A stretch of DNA of 64,000 nucleotides, taken from contig NZ_JANFAU010000003.1 of the NCBI RefSeq assembly GCF_026130605.1, positions 434,001 to 498,000 of the forward strand. Direction: 5' to 3'. This DNA is from Sphingomonas lycopersici. Its GTDB lineage: Bacteria > Pseudomonadota > Alphaproteobacteria > Sphingomonadales > Sphingomonadaceae. The position numbers were made by a program, and so were the translations under genes. Below the pieces are notes generated by a model, which did no database searches, was not told the DNA's origin, and saw nothing but the letters and a program-made list of their open reading frames with translations. Positions 17,817 through 26,674 of the stretch are shown in pieces; the first letter of the stretch is position 1, and each line of letters starts with the position of its first letter.

Positions 17817-18833
17817 TCAGCGCCAGCCGAGCGCCGGTGCGACATGAGTCAGGATCGCCTCGAGCACATGCGCATTATAGTCCACGCCGAGCTGGTTGGG
17901 CACGGTGAGGAGCAGGGTGTCGGCCTCCGCGATCGCTTCGTCGGCGCGCAACTGGTCGATCAGGACGTCGGGCTCGGCGGCGTAGGACCGCCCGAATATC
18001 GCACGCATCTTGTCGATGATACCAACCTGGTCGCTGCTGTCGCCGCGTCCGAAATAGGCGCGATCCTGGTCGTTCATCAGCGCGAAGATCGAACGCGACA
18101 CCGACACGCGGGGCTCGCGTTTGTGGCCTGCTTCCTTCCAGGCCTCGCGATAGGCGCGGATCTGCTTGGCCTGCTGGACATGGAAGGGCTCGCCGGTTTC
18201 GTCGGCCTTGAGCGTCGAGCTCTGCAGATTCATCCCCATCCGCGCCGCCCAGATTGCGGTCGCGTTCGCCCCCGATCCCCACCAGATGCGCTCACGCAAC
18301 CCTTCCGAATGAGGCTCCAGACGGAGCAGGCCGGGCGGGTTGGGGAACATCGGATTCGGATTGGGCTGGGCGAAGCCCCTGCCCTCCAGCAGCTCGAGGA
18401 AAACCTCGGCGTGGCGCCGACCCATATCGGCATCGCTCTCGCCCTCCGCGGGCGCAAAGCCGAAATAACGCCAGCCGTCGATCACCTGTTCGGGCGAACC
18501 GCGACTGATGCCGAGTTGGAGTCGTCCCCGGCTGATGAGGTCGGCCGCGCCCGCATCCTCGATCATGTAGAACGGGTTTTCGTACCGCATGTCGATCACC
18601 CCGGTGCCGATCTCGATCCGGCGAGTCCGGGCACCGACGGCGGCCAGCAGCGGAAACGGCGAAGCGAGCTGCTGCGCGAAATGATGGACGCGGAAATAGG
18701 CGCCGTCCGCGCCCAGTTCCTCGGCCGCGACCGCCAGGTCGATCGATTGCAGCAGCACGTCGCTGGCCGAACGGGTCGCCGATTGCGATGCCGCCGACCA
18801 ATGGCCGAACGAGAGAAAACCGATCTTCTTCAT
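17817..18833 (-). CDS. Luciferase-like (LLM-class) flavin-dependent monooxygenase
   Basis: A 338-residue protein started at the ATG at 18833 (MKKIGFLSFGHWSAAS); an ATG at 18932 would add an unlikely arginine-rich leader. The bacterial-luciferase TIM-barrel pattern is clear: DLAVAAEELGADGAYFRVHHFA, FPLLAAVGARTRRIEIGTGV, EDAGAADLISRGRLQLGISRG and IWWGSGANATAIWAARMG. The family uses reduced FMN (or F420) to oxygenate organic substrates. The start lacks a purine-rich ribosome-binding site. It lies 150 bases upstream of marR on the same strand, so it is probably a separate unit. Confidence 0.87.
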   Translation of the reverse strand: MKKIGFLSFGHWSAASQSATRSASDVLLQSIDLAVAAEELGADGAYFRVHHFAQQLASPFPLLAAVGARTRRIEIGTGVIDMRYENPFYMIEDAGAADLISRGRLQLGISRGSPEQVIDGWRYFGFAPAEGESDADMGRRHAEVFLELLEGRGFAQPNPNPMFPNPPGLLRLEPHSEGLRERIWWGSGANATAIWAARMGMNLQSSTLKADETGEPFHVQQAKQIRAYREAWKEAGHKREPRVSVSRSIFALMNDQDRAYFGRGDSSDQVGIIDKMRAIFGRSYAAEPDVLIDQLRADEAIAEADTLLLTVPNQLGVDYNAHVLEAILTHVAPALGWR

Positions 18834-19071
18834 TGGGGGAAACCCTGACGATTGCGTTGCGCGCAAGCTGGCGCGCCGCCCGGGCGGATACAAGCACCTT
18901 GCCGGAATTGCTGCGTTTCGCGAGCACGGCATGACCGTCCAACGCGCGCGCGATCAGTGAACGCCTGAGAAGGATTTGCGGGTCGTACACATCGCACCGC
19001 CGCTATCCGCCCCCGGAAACAGGACGAGAGGAAGGAAAAAGACGTTCCCGGTTCCGCCGATCACGCCTCTT

Positions 19072-19545
19072 TCAAGCCGAGCCCGGCAACGAACACAGAT
19101 CGGCCCATCGCGCGTCAACCAGCGCCGCCAGACGGTCGGGACTGAGCCGCACCGAGGCGGTGCGCGCGCCTGCGGCGGGATAGACCTCATCGTATCGGCT
19201 GAGCGAGAGGTCGCAATAGACAGGAAGCGGCGTCGCGAGCCCAAACGGGCAGACGCCGCCAACGGGATGGCCGGTCAGTTGTTCTGCTTCCTCAGCCGAT
19301 AGCATGCGCGGCCGGCCGCCGAGCAGGTCCTTGACCTTGCGATTGTCGAGCCGCGTGTCGCCCGCGGTCATGATCAGGATCACATGCTCGCCAACCCTGA
19401 GGGATAGGGTCTTGGCGATCTGGCCCGGGGCAACGCCGAGCGTGTCGGCGGCCTCGAGCACGGTCGCGGTGCTCGAGGCCTGCTCAATGATGACGATATC
19501 CGGTGCCCGCGCCGCGAGGAAGGCGCGGACCGCCTCGATGCCCAT
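19072..19545 (-). CDS. YbaK/EbsC-family aminoacyl-tRNA deacylase
   Basis: A 157-residue single-domain protein of the YbaK/ProX type. Characteristic elements are AKTLSLRVGEHVILIMTAGD (the conserved Lys that positions the substrate), LGGRPRMLSAEEAEQLTGHPVGGVCPFGL and YCDLSLSRYDEVYPAAG. The family hydrolyses mischarged aminoacyl-tRNAs such as Cys-tRNA(Pro) in the cytoplasm. Its ATG overlaps the TAA of the upstream HU gene (TAATG), so the two are co-transcribed and coupled. Confidence 0.9.
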   Translation of the reverse strand: MGIEAVRAFLAARAPDIVIIEQASSTATVLEAADTLGVAPGQIAKTLSLRVGEHVILIMTAGDTRLDNRKVKDLLGGRPRMLSAEEAEQLTGHPVGGVCPFGLATPLPVYCDLSLSRYDEVYPAAGARTASVRLSPDRLAALVDARWADLCSLPGSA

Positions 19546-19820
19546 TAACCGTTCAGCTTGTCCTTGACCGCCTTGGCGGGCGCGAAGGCCAGCTTCTTCG
19601 ACGCGGCGATCTCGATCGCCGCACCGGTCGAAGGGTTGCGGCCCTGGCGAGCGGGCATGTCCTTGACCTTGAATTTGCCGAACCCGTTGATCGAGACTTC
19701 CTCGCCCTTGGCCGACGCCTCGGCGATGACGCCGAACACGCTGTCGACGACCTTGCGGGCGTCGGCCTTGGTCAGGCCATGGGTCTCCGCGATACGGTCG
19801 GCAAGATCGGTATTGTTCAC
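19545..19820 (-). CDS. hupB: HU-family nucleoid DNA-binding protein
   Basis: A 91-residue protein with the complete HU/IHF fold: the helical dimer part (DLADRIAETHGLTKADARKVVDS, given here in two blocks as DLADRIAETHGL and TKADARKVVD), the SINGFGKFKVKDMPARQGRNP beta arm read as SINGFGKFKV then PARQGRNPSTG, and a basic C-terminus KAVKDKLNG. HU bends DNA non-specifically and organises the nucleoid. The start is the GTG at 19820 with GAAGGA upstream. It is followed by ybaK in the same operon. Confidence 0.95.
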   Translation of the reverse strand: MNNTDLADRIAETHGLTKADARKVVDSVFGVIAEASAKGEEVSINGFGKFKVKDMPARQGRNPSTGAAIEIAASKKLAFAPAKAVKDKLNG

Positions 19821-19975
19821 GAGGGATTTCCTTCTGATTGGTGGTGGCCCTTTATGAACGCCAGCCGCGCAGGTCTAGCCCTTGGTGCGAAGGCCCTCTG
19901 AGGCATATCGTGCTTGCGCCGATCTACCCACGCGCCGGGTGGTCGGCGCAGGGTTTGCCCGGCCCAGGCGTTGCG

Positions 19976-20365
19976 TCAGCGCCGCCGGGCGATCGCGTCC
20001 ACTTCGATCCGATAGCCGTAATGCAGCGGGCCGACCGGAACGATCGTCCGCGCGGGGCGGCTGTCGCCGAAGAACTCCGCGTAGATCGCGTTGCACGACG
20101 GCCAGTCCGCGACATCCGAGAGATAGATGGTGACGCGCAGCACGTCGCGCGGCGCGGCGCCGCCCGCCTTCAGCACCGCGAGCAGATTAGCGAACGCCCG
20201 GCGCGCCTGGGGTTCGAACCCCTCCTGCGCTAGCGAATGATCCCCGCCGTCGCGCACCGGCAATTGCCCGGAGACGAACACCAGATCGCCGCACGCAATG
20301 CCCTGCGAATAATGCCCGGCAGGCGCGGGCGCCTCGGTCGTCTGTATTGCTACGATATCGCTCAT
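19976..20365 (-). CDS. RidA-family enamine/imine deaminase
   Basis: A 129-residue RidA (YjgF/UK114) protein started at the ATG at 20365, six bases after GGAGG; the ATG at 20371 would touch that site. HYSQGIACGDLVFVSGQ, the invariant Arg in ARTIVPVGPL and the Glu in RIEVDAIA are present, so it should be an active deaminase. RidA hydrolyses 2-aminoacrylate and related reactive enamines released by PLP enzymes. The upstream D-serine dehydratase-type gene ends at 20365 (stop/start overlap TGATG in reverse order), so enzyme and clean-up protein are coupled. Confidence 0.9.
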   Translation of the reverse strand: MSDIVAIQTTEAPAPAGHYSQGIACGDLVFVSGQLPVRDGGDHSLAQEGFEPQARRAFANLLAVLKAGGAAPRDVLRVTIYLSDVADWPSCNAIYAEFFGDSRPARTIVPVGPLHYGYRIEVDAIARRR

Positions 20366-21516
20366 CACCATCCTCCGAAGCGGGGCCAGATATGCATGAT
20401 TGCGCCGCGCGCTTCGTCTGTCACCTGATAGGCGTCATGCTGGCTGGCGGTCGCGCAGGCGTGATTGGGGAGGATACGCACCTGATCGCCGACATGAAGG
20501 TCAGGGAAGGCTGCGGCGCTTCCGGGCCGGAGACCGAGCACGCCATGTTCCTGATTGGCGTCGATCATGATGAGATCGGGATAAGGCGTGCCGTGGAGAT
20601 CGCAGACCATGCCATAGCCCTGATCAATCGGCTGCCGGGCGGTGCCGCGATCACGCGACATCGCCATCCATCCGGCATCGACGATCAGCCGTCCACGATC
20701 CGCCTGTGCCGAGATGACGGTCGCCAGCACCGACAGCGCGATATCCTGCGGCGTGCACACGCCGATCCCAGCCATCACGAGATCGAAGAAGGCGAAGACA
20801 CCCGCTCTCGCCTCGGTCACGCCCGTCATGTTTTCGGAGAACAGCACGCTCGGGGTGGAGCCGATGCTGATGATGTCGAGCCGGTGGCCGGTCTCGCGCA
20901 GGATCGCCGCCGCGCGGGCGATCCCGTCCCGCTCCTGCGCCGCGCTCGCCTTCAGCGCCTCGATCGAGCGGCATTCGTAACTGCCCCCGGCATGGGTCAG
21001 CAGCCCGCCCAGCCGGAGCGCGCCGCCGATCCCGCCGGCGATCGCTCCGAGCAGCGCGGCGTCGTCGGGGCGCACGCCGGCACGATGCCCGTCGGTGTCG
21101 ATCTCGATCAGCGTCGGGATCGGATCGCTCGTGTCGAAACCGCCCGCGCACACCGCCGCCGCCACCTCGTGATTGTCGACGATAACCTTGAGGTCGACAC
21201 CGCGCCGGCGCAGCGCCTGCACGCGCGGGATCTTCTGCGGCGTGATGCCGACGGCGTAGAGAATATCGCGATAGCCCGCCGCGGCCAGTTCCTCGGCCTC
21301 GCGCAGCGTGGAGACCGTGACGGCGCCGCGCCCGGGCGCGATGCGCTCGATCGCCTCCAGGCATTTCACGGTTTTGACATGCGGCCGAAGCGCGACGCCG
21401 AGCGACGCGATCTTGTCGCGCATCCGCACGATGTTGCGGTCCATCGTCGCGCGATCGAGGAGAAGCGCGGGGGTATCCAATTGGGTGATCGGGGTTGCCG
21501 CGGACTGTGCTGGCAC
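20365..21516 (-). CDS. PLP- and zinc-dependent D-serine dehydratase/D-threonine aldolase-family enzyme
   Basis: 383 residues when started at the GTG at 21516, which has GGAG six bases upstream; ATG codons at 21609 and 21597 would overlap the divergent LysR start. It is a fold-type III (alanine-racemase-like) PLP enzyme: LDTPALLLD at the start, RPHVKTVKC (Schiff-base Lys), GGSYEC and SIGSTPSV for phosphate binding. The metal site is PNHACATASQHD, that is H-x-C. H-x-C is the zinc pair of eukaryotic-type D-serine and D-threo-3-hydroxyaspartate dehydratases, while D-threonine aldolases have H-x-D. Dehydration is therefore the better guess. Coupling to RidA supports this, because such a reaction releases an enamine. 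Confidence 0.82.
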   Translation of the reverse strand: MPAQSAATPITQLDTPALLLDRATMDRNIVRMRDKIASLGVALRPHVKTVKCLEAIERIAPGRGAVTVSTLREAEELAAAGYRDILYAVGITPQKIPRVQALRRRGVDLKVIVDNHEVAAAVCAGGFDTSDPIPTLIEIDTDGHRAGVRPDDAALLGAIAGGIGGALRLGGLLTHAGGSYECRSIEALKASAAQERDGIARAAAILRETGHRLDIISIGSTPSVLFSENMTGVTEARAGVFAFFDLVMAGIGVCTPQDIALSVLATVISAQADRGRLIVDAGWMAMSRDRGTARQPIDQGYGMVCDLHGTPYPDLIMIDANQEHGVLGLRPGSAAAFPDLHVGDQVRILPNHACATASQHDAYQVTDEARGAIMHIWPRFGGW

Positions 21517-21597
21517 CGGTTGCTCCGTGTCGGTGTGGCGAAAGGGGGTTGTACCGCCGGCTGCTCGCTGCGCTATGCTGGCTTCGCTTAGTGTAAC

Positions 21598-21615
21598 CAT
21601 AAGGTGCATCTTATG
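21598..21615. promoter_or_regulatory. LysR-type dyad at the divergent dehydratase/LysR start
   Basis: CATAAG (21598-21603) and CTTATG (21610-21615) form a perfect six-base dyad around GTGCAT, overlapping the proposed LysR start codon at 21613 and 82 bases upstream of the divergent dehydratase start. It has the spacing of a T-N11-A LysR box and would allow autorepression together with control of the dehydratase-RidA operon. Confidence 0.4.
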
Positions 21616-22539
21616 TTGTCGGCCGACGACCTCGAACTGTTCGTCACGGTGGGATCGTCGGCGTCATTGGCGGCGGCGGCGCGTACATTGGGGATCACGC
21701 CCCCGGCGGTCAGCCAGCGATTGACGCATATCGAGCGCAAGCTGGCGCTGCGGCTGGTCGAGCGATCCAATCGCGGGCTGAAACTGACCAGCGACGGCGA
21801 ATTGCTGTTCAAACGGGCGAATGAGATTCTGTTGCAGTTCACCCGGATGGAAGACGAGCTCGCCCAGCGCGGCGGCAAGAATGCGGGGGTGTTGCGGGTG
21901 GTCGCCCCGCTGGGTTTCGGACGGGCCTATGTCGTGGGGCTGGTGATCGATTATCATGCGACGCATCCCGATGTACGGGTCGATCTCAATCTGTCGGATC
22001 GCCCGGGCATCGGGCTCGCCACCGCCTGCGATATCCTGATCCAGATCGGCGAATTGCGCGATAGCGAACAGGTCGCGACGGTGGTCGCGCCCAACCGGCG
22101 CTTGCTGTGCGCCGCGCCCGCCTATCTCGATCGCTACGGCGCGCCGGCCGCGCCCGCCGATCTGCGCGATCATCGCTGCATCGCGTTGCGCGAGAATGAC
22201 GAGGACGTGACCTTGTGGCGGTTCGAGAATGCGCGCGGTGAGCGGATCAACGTCCGGATCGAGCCGTTGCTGTCGAGCAACGACGGCGCGGTGACCAAGG
22301 CGCTGGCGCTCGCCGGGGCCGGGATCACGGTCCGATCCGAATGGGACGTGGCGGAGGATATCGCCGCACGGCGACTGGTGCCACTGCTGCCTGGCTGGAA
22401 GCTCCCCGATGCCGATATCACTGCGATCCTCGGCCGCCGCGGCGAGCGGGCGGCAAGGGTGGACGATTTTCTCGGTTTGTTGCGTCGCTCGCTACGGCCG
22501 GTGCCGTGGCGGCAGCGCGGCGGGCAGGTCGCCGGCTGA
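21613..22539 (+). CDS. LysR-family transcriptional regulator
   Basis: A 308-residue protein from the ATG at 21613, preceded by AAGGTG; a GTG at 21604 is possible but lies in that site. HTH at about 5-62: DDLELFVTVGSSASLAAAAR, ITPPAVSQRLTHIERKLALR, LVERSNRGLKLT. The C-terminal effector domain resembles the DsdC/AaeR-like group (PLGFGRAYVVGLVIDYHATH). It is divergent from the dehydratase-RidA operon and convergent with the amidohydrolase operon, which places it as the likely regulator of the D-amino-acid locus. Confidence 0.9.
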   Translation: MLSADDLELFVTVGSSASLAAAARTLGITPPAVSQRLTHIERKLALRLVERSNRGLKLTSDGELLFKRANEILLQFTRMEDELAQRGGKNAGVLRVVAPLGFGRAYVVGLVIDYHATHPDVRVDLNLSDRPGIGLATACDILIQIGELRDSEQVATVVAPNRRLLCAAPAYLDRYGAPAAPADLRDHRCIALRENDEDVTLWRFENARGERINVRIEPLLSSNDGAVTKALALAGAGITVRSEWDVAEDIAARRLVPLLPGWKLPDADITAILGRRGERAARVDDFLGLLRRSLRPVPWRQRGGQVAG

Positions 22540-22563
22540 GCCGGTGCTGGCCGCGCCCCGCGA

Positions 22564-24225
22564 TCATGCGGCGCTGTAACGCTCGACCCCATCGACGAAG
22601 GTGCGCAGGACGCGCGTACCGGAATATTGCGCCGGCGCCGCCGACAACAGGTCGCGATCGAGCACCACGATGTCGGCGAGATAGCCCGGCCGCAATCGGC
22701 CGAGCCGATCGTCCTGGAAGCCGGCATAAGCGGCGGTGCGGGTGTAAGCGGTCAGCGCCTGTTCCACCGTCACCCGCTGTTCGGGATGCCAGCCACGGGG
22801 ATTGTTCCCGTCGATCGTCGCGCGGCGCACCGCCGCGTCGATCCCGGTCAGCGGATCGATCGGCGCGACCGGCCAGTCGGAGCCGAAACAGGTGGCAACC
22901 CCTGCCTCCAGCAGCGAGCGGAAGGCGTAGGTGCGCGTCAGCCGTTCCTCGCCGATCCGCTTGACCGCCCATCGCCCGTCGTCGATCGCGTGATAGGGCT
23001 GGACCGAGGCGATGACCTTCTGTCGGTGCATCCGCGCAACCGCGCCGGGCGACAGATGCTGCGCATGCTCGATGCGGAACCGGCGGTCGCGTGCGCCGTT
23101 GCGGCGGACGGCCTCGGCATAGATGTCGAGCACCGCGTCATTCGCCTCGTCGCCGATCGCATGGGTGGTGATCGCCAGCCCCGCGGCATCGGCCGCAACG
23201 ACCCATGCCCGCATCGTCTCGACGCTGGTGGACCAGACGCCGCGCGCGGCCGGCGCATCGGCATAGGGCTGGTAGAAGCGCGCGGTGCGGGCACCGAGCG
23301 ACCCGTCCGAGACGCATTTCATCGCACCCCATCGCACCCAATCGTCGCCGCGCCCTTCCGCTTTGACCAGCGCGGCCATGCGTTGCCAATCCGCCAGCGG
23401 TACAAACGAATAGAAGCGCAGACCGGTCGGCCCGGCCGTGCGCAGCCGGCGCACCGCATCGTGAACCGACCAGTCGACTTCGGTATTATGGACCTGCGCG
23501 ACGCCGCGGGACAGGGCATAAGCGATGCCCGTCTTGATCAGCCTGTCCGCCTCCGCCGGCGCAATCGGCGGGATCGCTTTCAGCACGGCATAAGCGGCAT
23601 TATCCTTGACGATGCCGGTCGGCTCGCCCCTGGCATCGCGCTCGATCACGCCGCCGGGAATATCGGGCGTGTCGCGGGTAATTCCTGCCAGCTTCAGCGC
23701 CACCGAATTGAGCAGCAGCGCGTGGAGATCGGTGCGCGGGATCGCCACCGGCACATCGGCGGTGACGGGATCGATCCAGCCGCGATCGGGCACCGCGCCG
23801 CCGAACCTCTGCTCATCCCACGGCCCGCCGAGCAGCCACTGGCCGGGCGAAAGCTGGCGCGCAGCCCGGCCGATCCGCTCGATGAATTCCGCACGCGTGG
23901 TTACCGTCAGCAGGTCCGGATGGAGAAGATCCGCCGACCCGCGGAGGAAATGCGTGTGGCAGTCGGTGAACGCCGGCATGACGAACGCACCACCGCAGTC
24001 GATCACCCGCGTGCTGCGTCCGATCGAGCCGCGAACAGCGCCGTCGCCGAGTGCGGCGATCCGGTTGCCGGCGATTCCGACGGCGTCGCTACGCCCGCCG
24101 CCGCCGGTCCACACCCGGGCGTTGACAAGCGCGGTGTCGAGCAGCCGGCCGGCGGCGAAGGCGGTGCCGCACAACAGCGCCGCGGCGCCCGACAGGATCA
24201 TGTCCCGGCGATCGACCCGTATCAT
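22564..24225 (-). CDS. YtcJ-like (AepA-type) amidohydrolase, exported
   Basis: A 553-residue protein with a twin-arginine-like leader (MIRVDRRDMILSGAAALLCG), pointing to export after folding. Metal-site motifs of the YtcJ amidohydrolase family are present: FTDCHTHFLRG, GAMKCVSDGSLGARTARFYQ, THAIGDEANDAVLD, RIEHAQHLSP and CFGSDWPVAPIDPL. The family hydrolyses N-acyl or amide bonds; few members are characterised. It is the last gene of the operon running from TBDR3, its ATG overlapping the PaiB stop (ATGA at 24222-24225). Within that operon a second deacylase or amidase role in D-peptide use is the natural guess. Confidence 0.85.
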   Translation of the reverse strand: MIRVDRRDMILSGAAALLCGTAFAAGRLLDTALVNARVWTGGGGRSDAVGIAGNRIAALGDGAVRGSIGRSTRVIDCGGAFVMPAFTDCHTHFLRGSADLLHPDLLTVTTRAEFIERIGRAARQLSPGQWLLGGPWDEQRFGGAVPDRGWIDPVTADVPVAIPRTDLHALLLNSVALKLAGITRDTPDIPGGVIERDARGEPTGIVKDNAAYAVLKAIPPIAPAEADRLIKTGIAYALSRGVAQVHNTEVDWSVHDAVRRLRTAGPTGLRFYSFVPLADWQRMAALVKAEGRGDDWVRWGAMKCVSDGSLGARTARFYQPYADAPAARGVWSTSVETMRAWVVAADAAGLAITTHAIGDEANDAVLDIYAEAVRRNGARDRRFRIEHAQHLSPGAVARMHRQKVIASVQPYHAIDDGRWAVKRIGEERLTRTYAFRSLLEAGVATCFGSDWPVAPIDPLTGIDAAVRRATIDGNNPRGWHPEQRVTVEQALTAYTRTAAYAGFQDDRLGRLRPGYLADIVVLDRDLLSAAPAQYSGTRVLRTFVDGVERYSAA

Positions 24226-24842
24226 TTCGGCTCTCCCCCATCGTTCCGCCGGGCGGCGAACCTCTCCATCCAGCTGCGCAATTCAGGATCAGGGTGGTGC
24301 GTAACGATCGCGCGAAAGGTTTCGGGCCGCTCGTCCTGCCCCAGCTTGAAACGCCCGTGGACGCTTTCCACCCCGGCGCGGAACCCGATGATCATCGCGG
24401 CAAGCTTGTCGCGGCGCGCGCCCAGTTCCGCCGCTCGCCACGGCCTCGCCCGCCCGTGCTCCTCCGCGTCGATCAATGCGTCGAGCGCGGCATCGGTCAG
24501 CGCCGCGTCAAAGGCCACGGCCGCGGCGATACGAAGATGCGCGAAGCTCCAGGTCGGCGCCCAATCGCGCCGGCCGGCATGTTCGGGCGAGATATAGCCG
24601 TTCGGGCCGCTGAACAGGAACAGCGCGCGCGGATTGGCGGTCAACTGCGCATGGAGCGGGTTGCGGCGCGCCATATGCCCGATCAACGAGACCAGCCGCC
24701 CGGCGACATCATATTCGCCGATCATCGGCAGCTGGCAAACCGCGGCGGGGTCGGCTGCATCGCCGATCACCCATGCGAGCGGATAGCCGGCGATCAGCGC
24801 CGCGACATCCGCGTCCGAATATCGCTCGAAAGGTCCGCTCAC
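24222..24842 (-). CDS. PaiB-like FMN-binding protein
   Basis: A 206-residue protein of the PaiB/negative transcriptional regulator family, a split-barrel FMN-binding fold: PLAWVIGD, LIGHMARRNPLHAQL, ALFLFSGPNGYISPEHAGRR, APTWSFAHLRI and IIGFRAGVESVHGRFKLGQD are all family blocks. Bacillus PaiB was described as a repressor of protease genes, but homologues may be flavin-linked enzymes or polyamine-related. ATGA overlaps on both sides tie it into the D-aminoacylase-amidohydrolase operon. Here a flavin-dependent step or small-molecule sensing in amino-acid metabolism is possible; the sequence does not decide. Confidence 0.87.
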   Translation of the reverse strand: MSGPFERYSDADVAALIAGYPLAWVIGDAADPAAVCQLPMIGEYDVAGRLVSLIGHMARRNPLHAQLTANPRALFLFSGPNGYISPEHAGRRDWAPTWSFAHLRIAAAVAFDAALTDAALDALIDAEEHGRARPWRAAELGARRDKLAAMIIGFRAGVESVHGRFKLGQDERPETFRAIVTHHPDPELRSWMERFAARRNDGGEPK

Positions 24843-26644
24843 GGTCGGCCTCCGGTGGCGGGGTTCATCGCGCGGCCGGGGGCCGGGCAGCGCTGGTCGG
24901 GCCGGCGATCGGGCGACAGCACCTTGCCCGCCAGCGCCAGCGTCCGCTTGCCTCGATCGACCGCAAGACGGCCGTTGACGAGGACATAGTCGATCCCGTC
25001 GGGATAGACGCTCGGTTCGAGCGCTGTGGTATTGTCGCGCAGATGCGGCAGATCGATCACCGCGAGATCGGCCTTCATCCCCACCGCGATCCGCCCGCGA
25101 TCGCCGATATGGAGGATCGTCGCGGGAAGCGCGGTCATCGAGTGCACCGCCTGTTCCAGCGTATCGACGCCTTGCTGCTGGGAATAATAAGCGATGCGGC
25201 GCGGGAAGCTGCCGAACAGCCGACGGTTGGTGTTGATATACTTGCGGCTGCCGGTCGCTTCCTCGGGCAGGATGATCCAGCCGTCGGTCGACGTCGCCGC
25301 CCAGGGCTGGCGGTAGAAGGTCTTGATATCGTCGTCGAGCATGCTGAACGCGCGCATCCGCGCGCCGCCCGGCAGGCTTGGGTCCCCCTCGCGCTGGAGC
25401 GCCAGGACGAGATCGGGCAGATCGAGCTTGCGCAGCGCCATCAGCTCTGAAAGCCGTTTCCCGACATAGGACCGATCGGGATAGGCGAGGACGACGATAT
25501 TCTCCGGCCCGCCCTTCAGCGCGACGAAGTGGCGGATGTCTTCGATCAGATCTGCGCGACGGGTGGAATCTGCCGTCGCGAGCAGACGGTCGAGCCGCGT
25601 CCGATAATCGGATGCCGGCTGTGTCGCCCCATCGGCGCCGAACGCCCAGCGCGGGATGGCGACGAAATCGCCGTCGGAGCCGCTGCTGTCATAAGGATAG
25701 ACGTCCATGAACACCCGGTCGCCGCGATCGCGCGCCGCCTGCAATTTGGCGACCAGCCGCCTGGCCTCGCCGCGATAGCCGGGGCCCCACGCCTTCATGT
25801 GGGTGAACACCACCGTCGCCCCGGCTTCATGCGCAACCGCCAGGACTTCGTCGATCGACTGATCGAGCGTGGGCGGTGGTGCGCCGCGGCTGGTGCTGGG
25901 CAGATACCACATCGGCGCGATGCCCTGGCTGCGCAGATGCGGAATGAAGATGCCGTCATAGGCCGGCAGGGCGCGGCCCAATTCGATCAGTTCATGCCGA
26001 TCGGCGTAACGGCCGCTGTCATATTCCAGGCCCAGCGAAAGGCCGAACGAGCCTTCGCAAGCCATATCGTGGCGGATGATATCCTGCATCCGCCGGATCT
26101 CGTCATCGTTCGCGGGCCGCTTCGTGTCGGCCGGTTTCATCACCAGCGCACGCAGCCCGTTATGCCCATTGGTCAGCGCGATGTTCGTGCCGATGCCGAG
26201 CGTTCGCATCCGCGCGCCTTCGTCGCGCAGCGAAGCGGGTTGGGCGCCGTCCGGGTTGCCCAGCACCGTCGTTACCCCCTGCGCGGCATAATTCTGCCCC
26301 GCACGAAGCCGGGGGTCGGTCGACAGGAAGCCATGTTCGCCCGCTTCGTCGTCGGCGACATGCGCGTGCATGTCGATGAAGCCGGGGGTAACGATCCGCG
26401 CTTTGGCGTCGATGATGCGATCGGCGGCGGCGGCGGAAAGGTCGCCGATGGCGGCGATCACCTCGCCGCGAATGCCGATGTCGCCGCGGAAGCGCTTGCC
26501 GCCCGTGCCGTCGACGATCTCGCCGCCGCGGATCACGATATCGTAATGGACAGGCGACCCGCTCGGGCGCGACGCTAGTCCCGGCCCCACCGCAATGGTG
26601 GCGATCAGCAGCGCAAGCGACGCGCAGGAGAGACGATACGGCAT
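24839..26644 (-). CDS. Exported N-acyl-D-amino-acid deacylase (D-aminoacylase family)
   Basis: A 601-residue amidohydrolase with a signal peptide (MPYRLSCASLALLIATIAVG). DIVIRGGEIVDGTG opens the composite beta domain; PGFIDMHAHVADDE gives the first metal histidines; GLSLGLEYDSGRYA and VVFTHMKAWGPGY are D-aminoacylase-family blocks; the C-terminal ADLAVIDLPHLRDNTT closes the beta domain. The family removes acyl groups from N-acyl-D-amino acids or cleaves D-residue dipeptides. A periplasmic location suits processing of material brought in by TBDR3. It is coupled to paiB (ATGA overlap) and lies 30 bases after the serine hydrolase. Confidence 0.88.
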   Translation of the reverse strand: MPYRLSCASLALLIATIAVGPGLASRPSGSPVHYDIVIRGGEIVDGTGGKRFRGDIGIRGEVIAAIGDLSAAAADRIIDAKARIVTPGFIDMHAHVADDEAGEHGFLSTDPRLRAGQNYAAQGVTTVLGNPDGAQPASLRDEGARMRTLGIGTNIALTNGHNGLRALVMKPADTKRPANDDEIRRMQDIIRHDMACEGSFGLSLGLEYDSGRYADRHELIELGRALPAYDGIFIPHLRSQGIAPMWYLPSTSRGAPPPTLDQSIDEVLAVAHEAGATVVFTHMKAWGPGYRGEARRLVAKLQAARDRGDRVFMDVYPYDSSGSDGDFVAIPRWAFGADGATQPASDYRTRLDRLLATADSTRRADLIEDIRHFVALKGGPENIVVLAYPDRSYVGKRLSELMALRKLDLPDLVLALQREGDPSLPGGARMRAFSMLDDDIKTFYRQPWAATSTDGWIILPEEATGSRKYINTNRRLFGSFPRRIAYYSQQQGVDTLEQAVHSMTALPATILHIGDRGRIAVGMKADLAVIDLPHLRDNTTALEPSVYPDGIDYVLVNGRLAVDRGKRTLALAGKVLSPDRRPDQRCPAPGRAMNPATGGRP

Positions 26645-26674
26645 CGGGGTTCCTCTTTTGCCGGGTCGGCGGGA

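Noticed and set aside
20365..21609. Start of the D-serine dehydratase-type gene at ATG 21609
   Set aside because: It would overlap the divergent LysR start and dyad; the GTG at 21516 has a well-placed GGAG and fits the family's N-terminus.
22627..24597. Long plus-strand open frame of 656 codons
   Set aside because: It lies antisense to the amidohydrolase and PaiB genes; rich in Arg/His/Gly with no domain sense. A GC-rich shadow.
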